From NCBI GenBank assembly GCA_032433765.1, contig JAVIAB010000046.1, positions 61,043,388 through 61,107,387 of the forward strand: a stretch of DNA of 64,000 bases, written 5' to 3'. The position numbers were made by a program, and so were the translations under genes. Numbering within the stretch: position 1 is the stretch's first letter; every line of letters begins with the position of its first letter. A model generated the notes under the pieces. It made no database searches. It was not told the DNA's origin and was given only the letters and a program-made list of their open reading frames with translations. Positions 56,301 to 64,000 of this stretch are shown piece by piece. Source of the stretch: Megaustenia siamemsis (Eukaryota; Mollusca; Gastropoda; Stylommatophora; Ariophantidae).

Positions 56301-59300
56301 CAGCCTTACCTGGGTCAAATAGTCTCAATCACAACTTGGTCAAACAGTGTCAGCCACAACTTGGTCAAACAGTCTAAGCCACAACTTGGTCAAATTTTCT
56401 CAGCCCCAATTTAGTCAAATAGTATCAGCCACAACATGGTCAAATAGTCTCAGCCACAACTTGGTCAAACAGTGTCAGCCACAATTTAGGTCAAATAGTG
56501 TGAACCCCAACTTGGTCAAATAGTCTTAGTCACAACTTGGTCAAATATTCTCAGTCACAACTTGGTCAAATATTCTCAGTCACAACTTGGTCAAAAAATC
56601 TCAGCCACACCTTGGTCAAATAGTCTCAACGACAACTTTGTCAAACAGTGTCAGCCACAACTTGGTCAAACAGTCTCAGCCACAACTTTGTCAAATAGTC
56701 TCAATCACAACTAGGTCAAACAGTGTCAGCCACAAATTGGTCAAACAGTTTCAGCCACAACTTGGTCAAGTAGTCTCAATCACAACTTCGTCAAATAGTC
56801 TCAACGACAACTTTGTCAAATAGTGTCATTCACAACTTGGTGAAATAGTCTCAGCCACAACTTGGTTAAATAGTCTCAACCACAACTAGGTCAAATAGCG
56901 TCAGCCACAACTTGGTCAAACAGCCTTAGTCACAGCCTGGTCAAATAGTCTCAACGACAACTTGGTTAAATAGTCTCTGTTACAACATTGTCAAATAGTC
57001 TCAACCACAACTTGGTAAAATAGACACAGTCACAACTTGGTCAAATAGTCTCAGCCACACCTGGGTCAAAAAGTCTCAACCACAACTTGGTCAAATAGTC
57101 TCAACCCCAATTTGGTCAAATAGTCTCAGCCACAACTTGGTCAAATAGTCTCAACTACAACTTGGTCAAACAGTGTCAGCCACAACTTGGTCAAACAATC
57201 TCAACCACAACTTCGTCAAATAGTCTCAACCACAACTTGGTAAAACAGTGTCAGTCATAACTTGACAAAACAGTCTCAGCCACAATGTCGTCAATTAGTC
57301 TCAACCACAACTTGGTCAAATAGTCTCAGCCACAACTTGGTCAAATGCTCTCAGCCACGCCTGGATCAAATGGTCTCTGGCACAAATTGGTCAAACAGAC
57401 ACAGTCACAACTTGATCAAATAGTCTCAGCCACAACTTGGTCAAATAGACACAGTCACAACTTGATCAAATAGTCTCAGCCACAACTTGGTCAAATGCTC
57501 TCAGCCACGCCTGGGTCAAATGGTCTCTGGCACAACTTGGTCAAATAGACACAGTCACAACTTGATCAAATAGTCTCATCCTTACCTGGGTCAAATAGTC
57601 TCAATCACAACTTGGTCAAACAGTGTCAGCCACAACTTGGTCAAACAGTCTAAGCCACAACTTGGTCAAATTTTCTCAGCCCCAATTTAGTCAAATAGTA
57701 TCAGCCACAACATGGTCAAATAGTCTCAGCCACAACTTAGTCAAACAGTGTCAGCCACAATTTAGGTCAAATAGTGTGAACCCCAACTTGGTCAAATAGT
57801 CTTAGTCACAACTTGGTCAAATATTCTCAGTCACAACTTGGTCAAATATTCTCAGTCACAACTTGGTCAAAAAATCTCAGCCACACCTTGGTCAAATAGT
57901 CTCAATGACAACTTTGTCAAACAGTGTCAGCCACAACTTGGTCAAACAGTCTCAGCCACAACTTTGTCAAATAGTCTCAATCACAACTAGGTCAAACAGT
58001 GTCAGCCACAAATTGGTCAAACAGTTTCAGCCACAACTTGGTCAAGTAGTCTCAATCACAACTTCGTCAAATAGTCTCAACGACAACTTTGTCAAATAGT
58101 GTCATTCACAACTTGGTGAAATAGTCTCAGCCACAACTTGGTTAAATAGTCTCAACCACAACTAGGTCAAATAGCGTCAGCCACAACTTGGTCAAACAGC
58201 CTTAGTCACAGCCTGGTCAAATAGTCTCAACGACAACTTGGTCAAATAGTCTCTGTTACAACATGGTCAAATAGTCTCAACCACAACTTGGTAAAATAGA
58301 CACAGTCACAACATGGTCAAATAGTCTCAGCCACACCTGGGTCAAAAAGTCTCAACCACAACTTGGTCAAATAGTCTCAACCCCAATTTGGTCAAATAGT
58401 CTCAGCCACAACTTGGTCAAATAGTCTCAACTACAACTTGGTCAAACAGTGTCAGCCACAACTTGGTCAAACAGTCTCAACCACAACTTCGTCAAATAGT
58501 CTCAACCACAACTTGGTAAAACAGTGTCAGTCATAACTTGACAAAACAGTCTCAGCCACAATGTCGTCAATTAGTCTCAACCACAACTTGGTCAAATAGT
58601 CTCAACCACAACTTGGTAAAACAGTGTCAGCCACAACTTTGTCAAACAGTCTCAGCCACAACTTAGTCAAACAGTCTCAGCCACAACTTCGTCAATTAGT
58701 CTCAACGACAACATGGTCAAATAATCTCAGCCACAACTTGGTCAAACAGTCTCAACCACAACTTGGTCAAATAGTCTCAACCACAACTTGGTCAAATAGT
58801 CTCAGTCACTTCTTGGTCAAATAGATTCAACTACAACTTGGTCAGATAGTTACAACCACAAGTTGGTCAAATAGACACAGTCACAACTTGGTCAAATAGT
58901 CTCTGTCACAACTTGGTCAAATAGTCTCAACCACAACTTGGTCAAATAGTCTCAGTCACTTCTTGGTCAAATAGTTTCAACTACAACTTGGTCAGATAGT
59001 TACAACCACAACTTGGTCAAATAGACACAGTCACAACTTGGTCAAATAGTCTCTGTCACAACTTGGTCAAATAGTTTCAACCACAACTTGGTCAAATAGT
59101 CTCAACCACAACTTGGTCAAATAGTCTCAACCATACCTTGGTCAAATAGTCTCAACCACAACTTAGTCAAATAGTCTCAAAAACAACTTGGTAAAACAGT
59201 GTCAGCCACAACTTGGTCAAATAGTCTCAACCACAACTTGGTCAAATAGTATCAACCACAACTTGGTAAAACAGTGTCAGCCACAAATTGGTCAAATAGT

Positions 59301-62300
59301 CTCAGCCACAACGTCGTCAATTAGTCTCAACCACAACTTGGTCAAATAATCTCAACCACAACTTGGTCAAATAGTCTCAACCACAACTTGGTCAAATAGT
59401 CTCAACCATACCTTGGTCAAATAGTCTCAACCACAACTTAGTCAAATAGTCACAAAAACAACTTGGTAAAACAGTGTCAGCCACAACTTGGTCAAATAGT
59501 CTCAACCACAACTTGGTCAAATAGTCTCAACCACAGCTTGGTCAAGCAGTATCAGCCACAACTTGATCAAACAGTCTCAGTCACAACTTCGTCAATTAGT
59601 CTCAACCACAACTTGGTCAAATAGTCTCAACCACAACTTGGTAAAACAGTGTAAGGCACAACTTAGTCAAACAGTCTCAGCCACAACTTCGTCAATTAGT
59701 CTCAACCACAACTTGGTCAAATAATCTCAACCACAACTTCGTCAATTAGTCTCAACCACAACTTAGTCAAATAGTCTCAACCACAACTTGGTCAAGCAGT
59801 ATCAGCCACAACTTGATCAAACAGTCTCAGCCACAACTTCGTCAATAAGTCTCAAGCACAACTTGGAAAAATAGTCTCAACCACAACTTGGTAAAACAGT
59901 GTCAGCCACAACTTTGTCAAACAGTCTCAGCCACAACTTGGTCAAATGCTCTCAGCCACGCCTGGGTCAAATGGTCTCTGGCACAACTTGGTCAAACAGA
60001 CACAGTGACAACTTGATCAAATAGTCTCAGCCACAACTTGGTCAAATAGACACAGTCACAACTTGATCAAATAGTCTCAGCCTTACCTGGGTCAAATAGT
60101 CTCAATCACAACTTGGTCAAACAGTGTCAGCCACAACTTGGTCAAACAGTCTAAGCCACAACTTGGTCAAATAGTCTAAGCCCCAATTTAGTCAAATAGT
60201 ATCAGCCACAACATGGTCAAATAGTCTCAGCCACAACTTGGTCAAACAGTGTCAGCCACAATTTAGGTCAAATAGTGTGAACCCCAACTTGGTCAAATAG
60301 TCTTAGTCACAACTTGGTCAAATATTCTCAGTCACAACTTGGTCAAATATTCTCAGTCACAACTTGGTCAAAAAATCTCAGCCACACCTTGGTCAAATAG
60401 TCTCAACGACAACTTTGTCAAACAGTGTCAGCCACAACTTGGTCAAACAGTCTCAGCCACAACTTTGTCAAATAGTCTCAATCACAACTAGATCAAACAG
60501 TGTCAGCCACAAATTGGTCAAACAGTCTCAGCCACAACTTGGTCAAGTAGTCTCAATCACAACTTCGTCAAATAGTCTCAACGACAACTTTGTCAAATAG
60601 TGTCATTCACAACTTGGTGAAATAGTCTCAGCCACAACTTGGTTAAATAGTCTCAACCACAACTAGGTCAAATAGCGTCAGCCACAACTTGGTCAAACAG
60701 CCTTAGTCACAGCCTGGTCAAATAGTCTCAACGACAACTTGGTCAAATAGTCTCAGTTACAACATGGTCAAATAGTCTCAACCACAACTTGGTAAAATAG
60801 ACACAGTCACAACTTGGTCAAATAGTCTCAGCCACACCTGGATCAAATAGTCTCAACCACAGCTTTATCAAATAGTCTCAACCAAAACTTAGTCAAATAG
60901 TCTCAATCACAACTTGGTCATACAGTGTCTGCCACAACTTGGTCAAACAGCCTAAGCCACAACTTCGACAAATAGTCTCAGCCCCAATTTGGTCAAATAG
61001 TCTCAGCCACAACTTGGTCAAATAGTCTCAACTACAACTTGGTCAAACAGTGCCAGCCACAACTTGGTCAAACAGTCTCAACCACAACTTCGTCAAATAG
61101 TCTCAACCACAACTTGGTAAAACAGTGTCAGTCATAACTTGACAAAACAGTCTCAGCCACAATGTCGTCAATTAGTCTCAACCACAACTTGGTCAAATAG
61201 TCTCGACCACAACTTGGTAAAACAGTGTCAGCCACAACTTTGTCAAACACTCTCAGCCACAACTTAGTCAAACAGTCTCAGCCACAAATTCGTCAATTAG
61301 TCTCAACAACAACATGGTCAAATAATCTCAGCCACAACTTGGTCAAACAGTCTCAACCACAACTTGGTCAAATAGTCTCAGCCACAACTTGGTCAAATAG
61401 TCTCAGTCACTTCTTGGTCAAATAGTCTCAACTACAACTTGGTCAGATAGTTACAACCACAAGTTGGTCAAACAATGTCAGCCACATCTTGGTCAAAGAG
61501 TCTCATTCACAACTTGGTCAAATAGTCTCAACCACAACTTGGTCAAATAGACACAGTCACAACTTGGTCAAATAGTCTCTGTCACAACTTGGTCAAATAG
61601 TCTCAACCACAACTTGGTCAAATAGTCTCAACCACAATTTGGTCAAATAGTCTCAGTCACAACTTGGTCAAATAGTCTCTGTCACAACTTGGTCAAATAA
61701 TCTCAACCACAACTTGGTCAAAGAGTCTCAGTCACAACATGGTCAAATAGTCTCAGGCACAACTTGGTCAAATAGTCTCTGTCACAACTTGGTCAGATAG
61801 TTACAACCACATGTTGGTCAAACAATGTCAGCCACATCTTGGTCAAATAGTCTCAGGCACAATTTGGTCAAATAGACACAGTCACAACTTGGTCAAATAG
61901 TCTCAACCACAACTTGGTCAAATAGTCTCAGTCACAACTTGGACAAATAGTCTCAACCACAACTTGGTCAAATAGACACAGTCACAACTTGGTCAAATGG
62001 ACTCAGCCACAACTTGATCTAACAGTATCAGCCACAACTTGGTCAAATAGTGTTATCCCCAACTTGGTCAAATAGTCTCAACCACAACTTGGTCAAATAG
62101 TCTCAGGCACAACTTGGTCAAATAGTCTCAACCACAACTTGGTCAAATAGTCTCAGGCACAACTTGGTCAAATAGTGTCAACCCCAACTTGGTCAAATAG
62201 TCTCTGTCACAACTTGGTCAAATAGTCTCTGCCACAACTTGGTTAAATAGTTTCTGTCACAACTTGGTCAAATATTCTCTATCACAACTTGGTCAAATAG

Positions 62301-64000
62301 TCTCAGGCACAACTTGGTCAAATAGTCTCAACTACAACTTGGTCAGATAGTTACAACCACAAGTTGGTCAAACAATGTCAGCCACATCTTGGTCAAAGAG
62401 TCTCAATCATAACTTGGTCAAATAGTCTCAGCCACAACTTGGTCAAATAGACACAGTCACAACTTGGTCAAATAGTCTCAACCACAACTTGGTCAAATAG
62501 TCTCAACCACAGCTTGGTCAAGCAGTATCAGCCACAACTTGATCAAACAGTCTCAGTCACAACTTCGTCAATTAGTCTCAACCACAACTTGGTCAAATAG
62601 TCTCAACCACAACTTGGTAAAACAGTGTAAGGCACAACTTAGTCAAACAGTCTCAGCCACAACTTCGTCAATTAGTCTCAACCACAACTTGGTCAAATAA
62701 TCTCAACCACAACTTCGTCAATTAGTCTCAACCACAACTTAGTCAAATAGTCTCAACCACAACTTGGTCAAGCAGTATCAGCCACAACTTGATCAAACAG
62801 TCTCAGCCACAACTTCGTCAATAAGTCTCAAACACAACTTGGAAAAATAGTCTCAACCACAACTTGGTAAAACAGTGTCAGCCACAACTTTGTCAAACAG
62901 TCTCAGCCACAACTTGGTCAAATGCTCTCAGCCACGCCTGGGTCAAATGGTCTCTGGCACAACTTGGTCAAACAGACACAGTGACAACTTGATCAAATAG
63001 TCTCAGCCACAACTTGGTCAAATAGACACAGTCACAACTTGATCAAATAGTCTCAGCCTTACCTGGGTCAAATAGTCTCAATCACAACTTGGTCAAACAG
63101 TGTCAGCCACAACTTGGTCAAACAGTCTAAGCCACAACTTGGTCTAATAGTCTCAGCCCCAATTTAGTCAAATAGTATCAGCCACAACATGGTCAAATAG
63201 TCTCAGCCACAACTTGGTCAAACAGTGTCAGCCACAATTTAGGTCAAATAGTGTGAACCCCAACTTGGTCAAATAGTCTTAGTCACAACTTGGTCAAATA
63301 TTCTCAGTCACAACTTGGTCAAATATTCTCAGTCACAACTTGGTCAAAAAATCTCAGCCACACCTTGGTCAAATAGTCTCAACGACAACTTTGTCAAACA
63401 GTGTCAGCCACAACTTGGTCAAACAGTCTCAGCCACAAATTTGTCAAATAGTCTCAATCACAACTAGATCAAACAGTGTCAGCCACAAATTGGTCAAACA
63501 GTCTCAGCCACAACTTGGTCAAGTAGTCTCAATCACAACTTCGTCAAATAGTCTCAACGACAACTTTGTCAAATAGTGTCATTCACAACTTGGTGAAATA
63601 GTCTCAGCCACAACTTGGTTAAATAGTCTCAACCACAACTAGGTCAAATAGCGTCAGCCACAACTTGGTCAAACAGCCTTAGTCACAGCCTGGTCAAATA
63701 GTCTCAACGACAACTTGGTCAAATAGTCTCAGTTACAACATGGTCAAATAGTCTCAACCACAACTTGGTAAAATAGACACAGTCACAACTTGGTCAAATA
63801 GTCTCAGCCACACCTGGATCAAATAGTCTCAACCACAGCTTTATCAAATAGTCTCAACCAAAACTTAGTCAAATAGTCTCAATCACAACTTGGTCATACA
63901 GTGTCTGCCACAACTTGGTCAAACAGCCTAAGCCACAACTTCGACAAATAGTCTCAGCCCCAATTTGGTCAAATAGTCTCAGCCACAACTTGGTCAAATA
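53318..64000. repeat. 25-bp satellite array with higher-order repeats (10.7 kb, runs off the edge)
   Basis: Same unit as 47755-51080. A rare marker, caaaaaatct, occurs at 54341, 56592, 57868, 60369 and 63345. The spacings are 2251, 1276, 2501 and 2976, each a multiple of 25 plus one. The extra base is one 26-bp unit (atttaggtcaaatag) per block. The block from 59525 recurs at 62501 with almost no change. Short ORFs of 66-88 codons repeat with the blocks and are not genes. Confidence 0.95.

Noticed and set aside
53318..64000. CRISPR-like regular repeats
   Set aside because: There are no unique spacers; repeat follows repeat directly, the context is eukaryotic and no cas gene is present.
54130..64000. 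Recurrent 66-88 codon ORFs in the satellite
   Set aside because: They recur only because the higher-order block recurs. Their residues are direct translations of the 25-bp unit.

Overview
This is a 64-kb piece of a eukaryotic, almost certainly invertebrate metazoan, nuclear genome. It is AT-rich, with long introns, many decayed non-LTR retrotransposons (LINEs), a tRNA-derived SINE and a very heavy load of tandem repeats (roughly 45% of the window). There is no bacterial gene organisation. The RTE-like and I/Ingi-like LINEs and the style of the SINE fit a marine invertebrate such as a mollusc or another spiralian, but I cannot name the species.

The one host gene I recognise with confidence lies on the minus strand. 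Seven exons (41292-41393, 35111-35214, 28875-29004, 16472-16637, 14915-15040, 11761-11850 and 7778-7908) have canonical splice sites and compatible phases. Together they give exactly 849 nt (283 codons) of EGF-like repeats in the order and with the spacers of the EGF region of cubilin (CUBN), an endocytic receptor. The gene continues beyond both edges: earlier exons lie right of 64000 and the CUB-domain exons left of 1. Almost everything else in the window is intron.

Layout. 1-6010: nested LINE copies on the plus strand, some with target-site duplications. 6025-7463: a broken, unrecognised secreted cysteine-rich two-repeat gene on the minus strand. 7597-9575: LINE tails crowding cubilin exon 7. 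9685-11560: a minus-strand LINE whose C-terminal coding sequence has become a 66-bp minisatellite. 11.7-16.7 kb: three cubilin exons and a young SINE. 16.64-17.9 kb: a 45-bp minisatellite touching an exon acceptor. 18.2-22.9 kb: LINE remnants. 23.3-25.7 kb: an I/Ingi-like element with a 749-codon ORF, followed by a 3' fragment related to the 6-7 kb gene. 26.6-28.8 kb: 39-bp and 30-bp arrays with a hAT transposase remnant between them. 29.1-29.95 kb: a LINE fragment. 30.2-35.05 kb: a 25-bp array. 35.4-40.9 kb: several arrays, including 3.4 kb of AGTTNN hexamers. 41.5-47.0 kb: 52-bp and 26-bp arrays, the latter split by a nearly full-length LINE. 47.75-64 kb: a second, unrelated 25-bp array with higher-order structure, interrupted by a 2.2-kb duplicate of the 45-47.4 kb region.

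The recognised gene and the repeats are linked by position: each long cubilin intron has its own private minisatellite, and some arrays or LINE tails lie directly against splice sites. The most unusual signals are a minisatellite born from LINE coding sequence, arrays that repeat splice-acceptor-like sequences just upstream of an exon, a higher-order 25-bp satellite whose period is always 25n+1, and an unrecognised secreted gene family with two fragments here.
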